Made by a program: the position numbers and the translations under genes. A stretch of 64,000 nt of DNA, from contig NZ_SLWN01000011.1 of assembly GCF_004342025.1 (NCBI RefSeq), positions 1-64,000 of the forward strand, read 5' to 3'. Source of the stretch: Kribbella steppae. Lineage in GTDB: Bacteria; Actinomycetota; Actinomycetes; Propionibacteriales; Kribbellaceae. The notes under the pieces are model-generated. The model searched no databases, was not told the origin of the DNA, and saw only the letters and a program-made list of their open reading frames with translations. Positions 9,098 through 18,137 of the stretch are shown in pieces (within the stretch, counting starts at the first letter, position 1; every line of letters starts with the position of its first letter).

Positions 9098-10783
9098 TCA
9101 GGGGGCGGGCAGGCAGAAGTCGAAATCGCAGCCCAGATCCGCTCCCAGAACGTGGTCGCGGAACAACTTTCGGTAGCCGGTGAGCCGCTCCGTGGCGGGC
9201 TCAGGCAGGTCGGCCCGGCGTTTCTCCAGTTCCTCGGGTGCGACGAGCAGATCCAGGCGAGCTTCGGAGACGGACAGACGGATCTGGTCGCCGGTCCGGA
9301 CCAGCGCCAGCGGCCCGCCGAGCGCGGCTTCCGGCGTCACATGGAGCACGATCGTGCCGTACGCCGTACCGCTCATCCGGGCGTCCGAGATGCGGACCAT
9401 GTCGCGTACGCCGGCCCGCGCCAGCTTGGCCGGGATCGGCAGATAGCCCGCCTCCGGCATGCCCGCTCCCAACGGCCCGGCATTCTGCAGCACCAGTACG
9501 TCGGACGCCTCCACATCCAGATCCGGGTCGTCGATGCGCGCAGCCAGGTCCTCCAGCGAGCTGAACACGACAGCGCGCCCAGTCGTCTCGAACAGTGCCG
9601 GATCAGCCGCGGATCGCTTGATCAACGCACCGGACGGCGCCAGCGAGCCACGCAGCCACACCAGCCCGCCCTTCTCCCGGCTCGGTTCGCTCAGGGGTCG
9701 CACGACCTCCCGGTCCACCCAGGCAGGCCCATCACCCAACCGCTCTCCCAGCGTCTCCCCGGTCACCGTGAGCGCAGACAGGTCCAGCAGGTCCCTCAAC
9801 TCATGCAGTACGGCGGGGAGGCCGCCAGACGCATGCAGATCCTCCATGTAGTGCGCACCGGTGGGCTTGAGCTCCACCAGCACCGGTGTGGTGTCACTCA
9901 GCTCGTTCAGCTCATCTGGATCGATTGCCAGCCCCAGCCGTCCAGCCATCGCGGTCAGGTGGATCAGCGCATTGGTCGACCCGCCAATGGCCAGCAGCAC
10001 CCGCAACGCGTTGCGGACAGACGCCGCCGTGACGACCTGGTCCGGCGTACGCCCTGCCACCGCGATCGACACAGCCGCGGCACCTGTCGCCTCACCGAGC
10101 CGCAACCGGTCTGCGTGCACGGCTGGCGCGGCAGCGCTGTCCGGTAGCGCCATGCCGAGTGCTTCCACGATGCAGGCCATCGTGGAAGCGGTCCCCATCA
10201 CCGCACACGTCCCCGCAGTGGTGGCCAGGTTGCGCTCTACCTCGCCGATCTCGGTCTCAGAGACGTCTCCTGCCCGGTAGCGCGCCCAGAACCGCCGGCA
10301 GTCGGTGCACGCGCCGAGCCGCTCGCCCTGGTACCGGCCGGTCGACATCGGGCCGGTGACGAGCTGGATCGCCGGGCGGCCGGCCGAGAACGCGCCCATC
10401 AGCTGCGCCGGCACGGTCTTGTCGCAGCCGCCGACCAGGACGACGGCGTCCATCGGCTGGGCCCGGACGAGCTCCTCGACGTCCATCGCCATCAGGTTGC
10501 GGTAGACCATCGCGGTCGGTTCGAGGAAGCTCTCCCCCAGCGAGATGGTGGGGAACTCCATCGGCAGCCCGCCGGCCGCGATGATGCCGCGGGCAACGGA
10601 CTTGACGAGTTCCGGCTGTTGCCGGTGGCAAGGGTTGAAGTCACTGGTGGACGTGGAGATACCGATCACCGGCCGGTCCAGCGACTCCGGTGACCGGCCG
10701 CTCGCGTGCAGGAACGCGCGCCGCAGAAAGCGCGAGAAGTCCCGGTCGCCGTAGCTGACCAGACCGCGATAAATCCCACTCAA
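9098..10783 (-). CDS. IlvD/Edd-family sugar-acid dehydratase, probably pentonate dehydratase
   Basis: 561 residues. The three iron-sulfur-ligand cysteines of this family are present in order: FNPCHRQQPELV, VLVGGCDKTVPAQLMG and TTAGTCAVMGTASTMACIVE. GACTDCRRFWARYRAGD and the C-terminal SDARMSGTAYGTIVLHVTPEAA are also typical. The enzyme removes water from an aldonate to give a 2-keto-3-deoxy acid. Given the lyase and aldehyde dehydrogenase upstream, L-arabonate or D-xylonate is a better guess than dihydroxyacids of valine synthesis. The start is a TTG at 10783 overlapping the previous stop (TTGA) with GAGGG upstream; longer starts would run deep into the preceding gene. It is the last gene of the sugar operon. 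Confidence 0.83.
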   Translation of the reverse strand: MSGIYRGLVSYGDRDFSRFLRRAFLHASGRSPESLDRPVIGISTSTSDFNPCHRQQPELVKSVARGIIAAGGLPMEFPTISLGESFLEPTAMVYRNLMAMDVEELVRAQPMDAVVLVGGCDKTVPAQLMGAFSAGRPAIQLVTGPMSTGRYQGERLGACTDCRRFWARYRAGDVSETEIGEVERNLATTAGTCAVMGTASTMACIVEALGMALPDSAAAPAVHADRLRLGEATGAAAVSIAVAGRTPDQVVTAASVRNALRVLLAIGGSTNALIHLTAMAGRLGLAIDPDELNELSDTTPVLVELKPTGAHYMEDLHASGGLPAVLHELRDLLDLSALTVTGETLGERLGDGPAWVDREVVRPLSEPSREKGGLVWLRGSLAPSGALIKRSAADPALFETTGRAVVFSSLEDLAARIDDPDLDVEASDVLVLQNAGPLGAGMPEAGYLPIPAKLARAGVRDMVRISDARMSGTAYGTIVLHVTPEAALGGPLALVRTGDQIRLSVSEARLDLLVAPEELEKRRADLPEPATERLTGYRKLFRDHVLGADLGCDFDFCLPAP

Positions 10784-11700
10784 AGCAAACCCTCGCTTCG
10801 CTCGGGGGGTGGGGGTAGTGAGACATCCGGCGTCCGACGGAGGTGCTCGTTCAACAGCCGATACATGCTCTCCGGCGGTACGGCGGCCGGCGGGCGAACC
10901 GCGTCGTACGAGATCAAGCCGCGCAACACCAGACTGCGTTTGCGCAGACCGAGCGCGATCCCGGCCTGGAACTCGAAGTTCACCAGCGGGAGGTAGTCGC
11001 GCCAGACCTCGCGTGCCGCCTCGAACCCGCCTTCCCGGAAGGCCCCAACGCACGCGAGGAGACCTTCGGGGACGGAGAAGCCGGTCATAGCACCGGCCGC
11101 GCCGACAGCCAGTTCGTCGAGCAGGCAGGTACCGCCGAGGCCGCCGAAGATCGGTACGTCGAGTCCGGCCACCAGCTCAGCGACCGCGGGCGGGCTCGGC
11201 GACGACTCGGACTTCACCGCGACGACTGAGGGCACATTGCGGGTGGCGGCGACCAGGTCGGCGGTGGCGATCGGGACTCCGCTGATCACCGGGTAGTCCT
11301 GCACCACGAGCGGTCGTTCAGTGCGGTCGGCAACCTCGTTCAGATGCTTGCTCAGGGCCACCGGATCGCTGGAGTTCACTTGAACCATCAGCCCGGCGAG
11401 ACGCGATCCGACTACTGGCAGGACGTTCGCAGCCTCCGTGCAGACCTCGTCGAGGTCAAGGGCACTGATGCCGATCACGAGCGGAAGGTCGGCAGCGGCA
11501 ACGACCGTCTGCACGACGGTACGACGTTCCGCGGGGGTCAGCCGGGCCGCCTCACCGAAGACGCCGAGCACGGTCAGTCCGGTCGCGCCGATCGTCTCGT
11601 AGTGCCTGACCTGCCGTGCCAGCGACTCGGTGTCGACAGCCGAGCCGTCGGCCGTGAGCGGCGTCGCCAGCACGCCCCACACCCCGGGATCCAACGTCAT
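10780..11700 (-). CDS. DHDPS/KDPG-aldolase-family lyase, likely 2-keto-3-deoxypentonate dehydratase
   Basis: 306 residues, a class I (Schiff-base) TIM barrel of the DapA family. The substrate loop is GVFGEAARLTPAER, the conserved tyrosine is in VVQDYPVISG and the Schiff-base lysine in VVAVKSE. GGLGGTCLLDELAVGAAGAM near residue 205 is the pattern seen in keto-deoxy-sugar-acid members rather than true dihydrodipicolinate synthases. In the oxidative pentose pathway this family turns 2-keto-3-deoxy-L-arabonate into 2-oxoglutarate semialdehyde. Start ATG overlaps the ALDH stop (ATGA), and its own stop overlaps the dehydratase start, so the genes are translationally coupled. A retro-aldol activity remains possible. 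Confidence 0.8.
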   Translation of the reverse strand: MTLDPGVWGVLATPLTADGSAVDTESLARQVRHYETIGATGLTVLGVFGEAARLTPAERRTVVQTVVAAADLPLVIGISALDLDEVCTEAANVLPVVGSRLAGLMVQVNSSDPVALSKHLNEVADRTERPLVVQDYPVISGVPIATADLVAATRNVPSVVAVKSESSPSPPAVAELVAGLDVPIFGGLGGTCLLDELAVGAAGAMTGFSVPEGLLACVGAFREGGFEAAREVWRDYLPLVNFEFQAGIALGLRKRSLVLRGLISYDAVRPPAAVPPESMYRLLNEHLRRTPDVSLPPPPERSEGLL

Positions 11701-13082
11701 GGGGCTCCTCTCGTCGTCACCGCCGTGGCCACCGTGTACGCCTCCAGGCTCTCGGTGCCACCCTCCCTGCCGTACCCGGATAGTTTCACCCCGCCGAACG
11801 GCGAGGCCGCGGCTGCCAGCGCCACCTCGTTGACACCGATCATGCCCGCTTCCAGCAGTGCAACCGCGGTGTCGGCGCGTTCCAGGTCAGTGGTGAACAC
11901 GTACGCCGCCAAGCCGTACGGCACCGCATTCGCCTGAGCCAGCCCGTCCTCGATCTCGCCGAACGGCAGGATCGGCATGATCGGCCCGAACGGCTCGTCC
12001 CGGAGCACCGCCGCACCGGCCGGGATGTCCGTCAGCACAGTCGGCGGATAGAAGTACCCGCGTCCCTCGGGCTTCACACCGCCGCAGTGGATCTTCGCAT
12101 CGCTGCCGGCGACAAGCGCCGCCACTGCCTCCCGCCGGCGGGCGTTCGCCAGCGGTCCGATCTCTAATCCCTGGGCCCGGTCGACCACCAGCTCGACGAA
12201 GCGGTCGAAGACGGATCGTTGGACGAAGACCCGGCTGGGCGAGATGCACACCTGACCGGCGTTGCGGAACTTCGCCCGGACCAGGGTGTCGGCGGCACGG
12301 CGGAGCTGATCTTCGTCGAGATCGTCGAAGATCAGTACGGGCGCATGACCGCCGAGCTCGAGCGTCAACGGCTGCAGCCGCTCGGCGGACAGCCGCACCA
12401 ACGTCTGACCGACCGGCACCGAGCCGGTCAGCGTGATCTTCGCGATCACGTCGGAGCCGATCAGCCGCTCGCTCACCCGCGGCGGGTCGCCCGTGATCAG
12501 GTTGACCACGCCGTCCGGCACGCCCGCGTCCGCCAGGGCTCGTACGAGTGCGGCCGCCGTACGCGGTGCTTCGATTGCCGGGCAGACGATGATGCTGCAG
12601 CCGTACGCGACCGCCGGTGCGAGCTTGCGGGCCGGCAGGGACGCCGGGAAGTTCCAGGCCGTGAAGGCGGCGACCGGTCCGATCGGCCGCCGCTCGACCC
12701 AGGAGCGGCGGCCCGGTGCGGACGGCAACAACCGGCCGTAGGACCGGACCGCCTCGCCGGCGAACCAGCTGAAGTACTCCGCTGACTGCCTGACCTCTGC
12801 CTCGGCTTCAGCAATTGGTTTGCCTTGGTCCTCGGTCAGGACTGTGGCGATGTCTGACAATCTGTCGAGCAGGAGCCGGCCGGCCCGGTCGAGTACCTCC
12901 GCTCGTTCGGCAGGCGCCGTACGACGCCAGATCGCGAAGCCGGCCGCGGCTGCGGCGAGGGCATCGTCCAGGTCCGCGTCGGACGCGTTGGGGACCTGGG
13001 CGACGACCTCCTCGGTGACCGGATTCAGGACATCGATCGTCCGGCCGTCCGAGGCTTCCCGCCAGGCACCACCGATGAACAT
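11697..13082 (-). CDS. Aldehyde dehydrogenase, probable 2-oxoglutarate semialdehyde dehydrogenase
   Basis: 461 residues, a full-length NAD(P)-dependent ALDH. AFTAWNFPASLP carries the oxyanion Asn, TLELGGHAPVLIFDDLD the general-base Glu, and FRNAGQVCISPSRVFVQ the catalytic Cys. The C-terminus has the usual FGGVKLSGYGREGG motif. In the pathway inferred for this operon it oxidises 2-oxoglutarate semialdehyde to 2-oxoglutarate. The same sequence class includes succinate-semialdehyde dehydrogenases, so the substrate rests on context. ATG 13082 shares one base with the GH39 stop (TGATG). The frame is open upstream, but into the GH39 gene. Confidence 0.83.
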   Translation of the reverse strand: MFIGGAWREASDGRTIDVLNPVTEEVVAQVPNASDADLDDALAAAAAGFAIWRRTAPAERAEVLDRAGRLLLDRLSDIATVLTEDQGKPIAEAEAEVRQSAEYFSWFAGEAVRSYGRLLPSAPGRRSWVERRPIGPVAAFTAWNFPASLPARKLAPAVAYGCSIIVCPAIEAPRTAAALVRALADAGVPDGVVNLITGDPPRVSERLIGSDVIAKITLTGSVPVGQTLVRLSAERLQPLTLELGGHAPVLIFDDLDEDQLRRAADTLVRAKFRNAGQVCISPSRVFVQRSVFDRFVELVVDRAQGLEIGPLANARRREAVAALVAGSDAKIHCGGVKPEGRGYFYPPTVLTDIPAGAAVLRDEPFGPIMPILPFGEIEDGLAQANAVPYGLAAYVFTTDLERADTAVALLEAGMIGVNEVALAAAASPFGGVKLSGYGREGGTESLEAYTVATAVTTRGAP

Positions 13083-14809
13083 CAGGCCACCTTGGTCAGG
13101 ACGACCAAACTCAGCGAGGGCAGGGGCAGCTCGAGCTGGAGGTTGAACCCGCCGTCGACCTGAGCCTGTGTGTCGTCCGCGAACTTCTCGAGACCTTGGC
13201 GGGCGGTTATCGCGGCCAGCTGCTCCGGGGTCGGATCCTGCGGCGCGCCCTGGTCCTGCCAGACGGTGTGGCTGTTGCTGTGGCCGGCGTCGATCCGGTA
13301 GTGCCGCACGGTCCACTCACCGGTGTCGAGTCCGTTGACCTCGACGTCAACCCGAGTCGGGTCCGGGTCCTCGGCATACTGATCGTCCCGGTGCCGCCAG
13401 ACCAGGATCGCGACGCTGCCGTTGGTCGAGTTGCGGCTCGCGATGACGTCGACCTCCTCCGGCAGTCCGTTGCCCAGGGCACTGATGTCGGAGATGTCGG
13501 CGGACTGGTCCGAGGTTGCGGCGAGGCGTCGGTCGCCGAGATGCGCGAAGGCCCGGTAGGCGTTCATCAGCGGCTTCTCGATCCCGGACGCGGTGACGAA
13601 GCTTCTGGTGCCCTCGAAGTAGCGTTCACCCTCCATCGAGAAGCTCCAGGTGGTTGCCTCGTGCACCTTCGCGGTGTGCTGTGCGTTGAGATCGAGCACC
13701 TTCTTCATCAGCTTCGCCTGGAACACCGGGTAGTACTCGTTGTTGCGGTAGGCGAAGTTCGCGTTGTCGTAGATCCCCCAGTGCGCGGGCACCGAGGCGT
13801 CGCACTCGTCCACGATCACCGGCGCACCGACGTACTGCGGGAACTGCTCGATGACGGCGAGCGCGCGGTCGATCTCGCGGAGCATCTTCGGGGTCGACGG
13901 CGACTCCTTCACTGGCGCTGGTGCGCCGATCGGGCCGTACGTGCGCCACGGCGTGAAGTGCGAGCCCTTGGTGTGGAAGGAGACGAAGTCGACGGGTAAG
14001 TCACGGTCGGCGCAGGCCTGCAGGAAGCCATGCAGGAACACTGCGCCCTTGTCGCCACCCGTGACCGCGGGTCCGCCGACCTTCGCCGCCGGGTAGACGT
14101 CGCGGATCGCCTTGACCGTCACGTCGTACAGATCGTGGAACTGCTCCGGGGTACCGCGCCAGTAGGAGATGTCCGGCTCGTTCCAGAGTTCCCAGAGCCA
14201 GTGCTGCACCTCGTCGACGCCGTATCGCTCGAGTACATGTTCGACAAGTGCCGCTACCAGACCACCCCACTTTGCATAGTCCTTGGGCGGGTATGACCAC
14301 CAGCCGGCCTCGTAGGCGCTGTACTGGCTGGGGCTGTTCTCGAACGGGAACTCGTCTTTCGCTTCGTCCGGGACGAGGGCGAGCGGGGTGAAGGCGAGCT
14401 CGACCAGTGGATGGTGGCCGGAGCCGACGATTGCGTCGTACGTGAGGTCGGCGATGGTGAAGTCGTAGAACGGCTTGCCGTCCGCGTCCTCGTGATAGAC
14501 GTTGCCGCTCCCCCAGTGCGGCAGGCCGAGCCCGGTGCCGCTGTTGAAGATGTTGTGCGGGCGGACGTGGTACGGCGTCTCCGCGAACCCACCGATCGTC
14601 TGCAGGGTCCGGCGGCCCTGGGGTGTGTAGGTCCAGTTGATCTCGTCGTACCCGAGGCTCGCCCACGGGCGATCGAGTACGCCGAGGTCGCCGCCGGCGT
14701 CGACGGTGACGCGGGCCGCACGGATCGGGACGGCATCCGGGTCGGAAGGTGCATAGGGCAGTCGTTGAACGTCGCTGGGAGAGGCGTTCTGAGTCTGATC
14801 CTGGGTCAT
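13082..14809 (-). CDS. GH39-type glycoside hydrolase, probable beta-xylosidase
   Basis: 575 residues with no signal peptide, so it acts in the cytoplasm on imported oligosaccharide or glycoside. The (beta/alpha)8 barrel shows HWLWELWNEPDISYW near residue 206, whose Glu in WNEPD is the expected acid/base, and APVIVDECDAS near residue 325, whose Glu is the expected nucleophile, as in GH39/clan A enzymes. A beta-sandwich domain follows (VAILVWRHRDDQ onward). It is directly downstream of the sugar permeases and upstream of the sugar-acid enzymes, suggesting release of xylose or arabinose from a plant-derived glycoside. The closest alternative is another clan GH-A family. Confidence 0.78.
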   Translation of the reverse strand: MTQDQTQNASPSDVQRLPYAPSDPDAVPIRAARVTVDAGGDLGVLDRPWASLGYDEINWTYTPQGRRTLQTIGGFAETPYHVRPHNIFNSGTGLGLPHWGSGNVYHEDADGKPFYDFTIADLTYDAIVGSGHHPLVELAFTPLALVPDEAKDEFPFENSPSQYSAYEAGWWSYPPKDYAKWGGLVAALVEHVLERYGVDEVQHWLWELWNEPDISYWRGTPEQFHDLYDVTVKAIRDVYPAAKVGGPAVTGGDKGAVFLHGFLQACADRDLPVDFVSFHTKGSHFTPWRTYGPIGAPAPVKESPSTPKMLREIDRALAVIEQFPQYVGAPVIVDECDASVPAHWGIYDNANFAYRNNEYYPVFQAKLMKKVLDLNAQHTAKVHEATTWSFSMEGERYFEGTRSFVTASGIEKPLMNAYRAFAHLGDRRLAATSDQSADISDISALGNGLPEEVDVIASRNSTNGSVAILVWRHRDDQYAEDPDPTRVDVEVNGLDTGEWTVRHYRIDAGHSNSHTVWQDQGAPQDPTPEQLAAITARQGLEKFADDTQAQVDGGFNLQLELPLPSLSLVVLTKVA

Positions 14810-14810
14810 A

Positions 14811-15683
14811 TCAGCCTTTCAGTCCGGTCGTGCTGATGCCGGCGATGATGAATCGCTGGGCGAAGAGGAAGACGAGAAGCGGAGGAGTGATCGCGAGTGC
14901 GGCCGAGGCCATCACGACGCCGTAGTCGACGTCGCCGTACGCCGATCGGAACGTGACGAGGGCCAGCGGGAGGGTCTGCATACTCGGCGAACTGGTGGAG
15001 ATGAGCGGCCAGAGGAAGTCGTTCCAACTTCCCAGGAACACCAGGATCCCGAGGGTCGCCAGGGCCGGGCGGATCAGCGGTACGACGACGTACCGGTAGA
15101 TCTGCCAGGCATTCGCACCGTCGGCCTTGGCCGCGTCGATCAGGTCAGGCGGGAGATTCACGACGAACTGTCTGACAAGTACAACTCCCAGCAATGACAC
15201 GATGTGTGGCAAAGCCAACGCGCCATACGTGTTGAGCAGGCCGAGTTCGCGGAACTGCTGGAAGAGCGGCACGAGGACGACCTCGCCCGGAATCAGCATC
15301 GTGGCCAGGAGCAACCCGAAGACGACGGCGTTGCCGCGGAACGGGAGCTTGGCCAGGGCGTAGCCGGCCATCGAGCAGACCAGCAAGGCGAGAACCGTGG
15401 AGACCACGGCGACGACCGTGCTGTTGAAGAAGGCGATGAAGATGTTGACGGCACGGCCGCCGGGATCGACGAGCATCTCCCAGTTGGCCAGCGTCGGATC
15501 GCTCGGCAACAGCCGGCTGCCCGGTGTGGTCGAGCCTTCGAAGGACGACGAGAGCGTCCAGAGCAGCGGCAGTCCCCAGAGGATCGCGAAGACGAGGGCC
15601 GCGGCTGTTGCGAGCCAGCGGGCACGGCGGCGTTGGGCACGGACGGTTGTCGTGACACGAGGTACTTGCGCGGTGCCGGTCAT
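14811..15683 (-). CDS. ABC sugar permease, MalG type
   Basis: 290 residues with six predicted membrane helices, the first at LATAAALVFAILWGLPLLW. The cytoplasmic EAA loop reads DAAKADGANAWQIYRYVVVP near residue 190 and docks to the ATPase. The start chosen is ATG 15683, with GGGAGG five bases upstream. An in-frame ATG at 15737 inside the 42-base repeat element would add 18 unlikely residues (MGLWLRAPCAPQ). It pairs with the MalF-type permease and the lipoprotein upstream. No ATPase gene is present; actinobacterial importers of this class usually share the general ATPase MsiK. Confidence 0.88.
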   Translation of the reverse strand: MTGTAQVPRVTTTVRAQRRRARWLATAAALVFAILWGLPLLWTLSSSFEGSTTPGSRLLPSDPTLANWEMLVDPGGRAVNIFIAFFNSTVVAVVSTVLALLVCSMAGYALAKLPFRGNAVVFGLLLATMLIPGEVVLVPLFQQFRELGLLNTYGALALPHIVSLLGVVLVRQFVVNLPPDLIDAAKADGANAWQIYRYVVVPLIRPALATLGILVFLGSWNDFLWPLISTSSPSMQTLPLALVTFRSAYGDVDYGVVMASAALAITPPLLVFLFAQRFIIAGISTTGLKG

Positions 15684-15734
15684 GGGGCCTCCCGCCCTGG
15701 ACTGAGGAGCGCAGGGAGCCCGGAGCCAAAGCCC

Positions 15735-15776
15735 CATGACCCGCCGCGCCGGAGGCGTGGCATCAATACCGTCATG
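15735..15776 (-). repeat. 42-bp structured intergenic element, copy 1
   Basis: On the plus strand it begins CATGAC and ends GTCATG, forming a 6-bp outer stem. Inside lies GCCGCGCC-gga-GGCGTGGC, an 8-bp stem with a three-base loop and one G-T (G-U) pair, followed by an unpaired ATCAATACC side loop. 39 of 42 bases match copy 2 at 34127-34168. The TGA stop of the MalF gene lies at element positions 38-40, and an in-frame ATG for the MalG frame at positions 1-3. It fills almost all of the gap between these two operon genes. Confidence 0.85.
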
Positions 15777-16689
15777 ACTTCACGCTCCGTCGGCTGACGA
15801 CCTGATGGACGACCGTGACCACGAGGATGATGAGTGCGAGCAGCCAGCCGATCGCGGCGGCGTACCCGGTCCGGAAGTCGCGGAAGCCGGTCTCGTAGAG
15901 CATCTGCAGTACGACGCGAGTGCTGCCGCTCGGACCGCCCTGGGTCAACAGGTAGACCTGCTCGAACACCTTGAACGAGTCGATGAGTCGCAACAGCACA
16001 ACCAAGCCAAGTACAGGTGCAATACCAGGCGACGTGACATACACAAACTGCTGCCACCTGCCGGCGCCGTCGATCCGGGCTGATTCGTACAACTGCTTCG
16101 GGATGTCCTGCAGTGCGGCGAGCAGGATGAGCAGCGGGAAGCCGACGCGCCACCAGAGCGTCAGCAGGACGACCGCGCCCATCGCCTGACCGGGCTCGGT
16201 CAACCACTGCTGCACTGGGAGGCCGACGGCTTTCAGGATGGTGTTGAGTGAGCCGTCGACCGGGTCGAGGACGAGGGTCCAGATCAGAGCGACGGCCGCG
16301 CCCGGCAGAAGGTATGGACCGACGAAGGCCGCGCGGAGCATGTTGCGGCCGGACAGGTCGCGGTTGAGGACCAGGGCGAGGATCAGACCGGCGGCCACCA
16401 GGACCGGGACGTTGAGTACGACGAACAGGACAGTGTGACCGAGTGCCGCCTGGAAGTCGCCGTCGCCGAAGAGGTTGGTGTAGTTCGCCAGGCCGACGAA
16501 CCCACCGGTGCCCTCGGCAACGTTGACGTCGGTCAGGCTCAGGTAGAAGCCCCGGATGATCGGGACCGCCCAGAGGAAGAGGAACAGGAGTCCGAACGGA
16601 GCCAGGAAGATCACCGCCGACCACGAGCGCGGCTTCTCGCGCTTGGACGCCGTACGGCTCAATGGGATACGGGAGGTGAGAACACTCAT
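15772..16689 (-). CDS. ABC sugar permease, MalF type
   Basis: 305 residues with six membrane helices, the first at AVIFLAPFGLLFLFLWAVPI. The EAA-loop motif is YESARIDGAGRWQQFVYVTSP near residue 208. The ATG at 16689 overlaps the stop of the binding-protein gene (ATGA), showing translational coupling. It forms the transmembrane heterodimer with the MalG-type permease for uptake of the sugar bound by the lipoprotein. Its TGA stop lies within the 42-base element at 15735-15776. The sequence does not show which sugar is transported; the downstream GH39 enzyme suggests a xyloside or arabinoside. Confidence 0.88.
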   Translation of the reverse strand: MSVLTSRIPLSRTASKREKPRSWSAVIFLAPFGLLFLFLWAVPIIRGFYLSLTDVNVAEGTGGFVGLANYTNLFGDGDFQAALGHTVLFVVLNVPVLVAAGLILALVLNRDLSGRNMLRAAFVGPYLLPGAAVALIWTLVLDPVDGSLNTILKAVGLPVQQWLTEPGQAMGAVVLLTLWWRVGFPLLILLAALQDIPKQLYESARIDGAGRWQQFVYVTSPGIAPVLGLVVLLRLIDSFKVFEQVYLLTQGGPSGSTRVVLQMLYETGFRDFRTGYAAAIGWLLALIILVVTVVHQVVSRRSVKS

Positions 16690-17996
16690 TTCGGCTCCCG
16701 CATGCTCTCGGTCGCGCGGGCCGTGGCCCGGCGAAGCTCGGTCGCCACGTCCGCGCCCTGGTAGACGACGTCGTCGAGCGCGTCGTTCAGGTACTGGAAC
16801 CCTTGGGTCCAGCGATAGGCGTACGGCGCGAACCGGGCGTGCTTGGCCTCGTCGATGAACAGACCCATCTTGCGCACCACCGGGTCGTTGCTCTTGGCAA
16901 TGGCCGCGGCTGCGGCCGCGCTCGCCGGTGCCTGCGCACCGGCCCAGTCGACACTGCCCTCGCGGACCAGCCAGGCGATGAACTTCTGCGCCTCGGCCTG
17001 GATCCACTCGTTGTTCTTACGCTGTTTCGGGATGCAGTAGATGTGCGAGGTCGCGACCACCGAGCGCGGTCCGTCGAAGAACTGCGGCAGCGGGGCGACA
17101 TCGAGCTGGGTGCCCCGCTGGGCGTTGGTCTTCATCAGCTGGGACAGCACCCAGGGAAAGGTGAAGACCATGCCGACCTTCTGGTTGCGGAACAGCGCGC
17201 CGAGCTGCGGTCCGGCGAGCTGGGCCGGCTCGACCTGGTAGCGGTGGACGAGGTCGCGTTCGAACTGGCCGGCCTCGATCCCCGGCGGTTCGGCGAACAG
17301 TGCGCGGCTGTCGGCGTCGATCAGATCGCCGCCAGCCTGCCAGTTGAGGGTGAGCCAGGGGTTGAAGGTGCCGGTCTCGCGGATGAAGCCCCACGGGCCG
17401 GACTTCTTCAGGGCCTGAGCGGCCGCGACGAACTCGGCGCCGGTGGTCGGCGGGCGGTCCGGGTCCAGGCCGGCCTTCTCGAACAGGGCGCGGTTGTACC
17501 CGAGGGCCGCGGGTCCGGTGCTCATCGTCACGCCGTACTGGCGGCCCTCGATGTTGGCGAGCTGCCAGGTGCCGTCGATGAAGTCGTCCTGGCTGAAGCC
17601 GAGGTCGTTGAAGTCGATCGTGTGCAGGAAGCGGCGCAGCGGCGGGATCTCGTAGCTGTGCAGCGCGATGATCGCGGGCGGGGCGCCGGCCAGCGAGGCC
17701 GTCAGGATCTTGGTTAGGTAGTCACCGCCGTACGCCGGTGCCGTGAACCGTACGACGACGTCGTCCTGTGAGCTGTTGTATCGATCAACAATCGTCTGCA
17801 TCAAGGCGCCGTCGGGACCGGTGTAGAAGGTGGTGAACTCCAGCACCCGCCCACCACCGCGAGTGGTGTCGTCGAACGGCGAGGAACAACCGGCGAGAGC
17901 CGCAGCACTACCTGCTCCCAGTGCAAGCAGTTTGCGCCGGGACAAGCCGGTGGCCGGCCGACCTGGCGGTCCACCACTGGCGCGCGAGCCGCTCAC
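16686..17996 (-). CDS. ABC sugar-binding lipoprotein with Tat-like signal
   Basis: 436 residues from a GTG at 17996. The N-terminus has a twin-arginine stretch (GLSRRKLLALGAGSAA) and a lipobox LAGC, so the mature protein is a lipid-anchored extracellular solute-binding protein (family 1, MalE/UgpB-like). The body shows the expected pattern, for example VVVRFTAPAYGGDYLTKILT near residue 75 and the C-terminal RWTQGFQYLNDALDDVVYQG. A longer frame to 18146 is open but is proline/alanine low complexity encoded by a G-rich tract and is rejected. No strong Shine-Dalgarno precedes the GTG. First gene of the sugar operon, divergent from the GntR regulator. Confidence 0.85.
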   Translation of the reverse strand: MSGSRASGGPPGRPATGLSRRKLLALGAGSAAALAGCSSPFDDTTRGGGRVLEFTTFYTGPDGALMQTIVDRYNSSQDDVVVRFTAPAYGGDYLTKILTASLAGAPPAIIALHSYEIPPLRRFLHTIDFNDLGFSQDDFIDGTWQLANIEGRQYGVTMSTGPAALGYNRALFEKAGLDPDRPPTTGAEFVAAAQALKKSGPWGFIRETGTFNPWLTLNWQAGGDLIDADSRALFAEPPGIEAGQFERDLVHRYQVEPAQLAGPQLGALFRNQKVGMVFTFPWVLSQLMKTNAQRGTQLDVAPLPQFFDGPRSVVATSHIYCIPKQRKNNEWIQAEAQKFIAWLVREGSVDWAGAQAPASAAAAAAIAKSNDPVVRKMGLFIDEAKHARFAPYAYRWTQGFQYLNDALDDVVYQGADVATELRRATARATESMREPK

Positions 17997-18060
17997 ACCA
18001 GCTGGACGTCGCAGCGCCGCGGATGGGAGGGGTGGGGCGGCGAGTCTGGCAGGCGCGGCG

Positions 18061-18137
18061 CTGGGCGGGAGGGGTGCGGCGGCGGGGTGGGTGGGAGGGG
18101 TGGGTGATGGGTGGGGGCGGGGATTTGCGGGCGGGGT
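18061..18137 (+). other. G-rich tract with quadruplex-forming pattern
   Basis: The plus strand carries many closely spaced runs of three or more G within about 75 bases, for example GGGTGGGTGGGAGGGGTGGG around 18085-18104. This satisfies the usual intramolecular G-quadruplex pattern several times over. It lies in the leader of the sugar operon, so the G-rich strand is the template for that operon and its RNA would be C-rich. It encodes nothing convincing. Confidence 0.6.
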
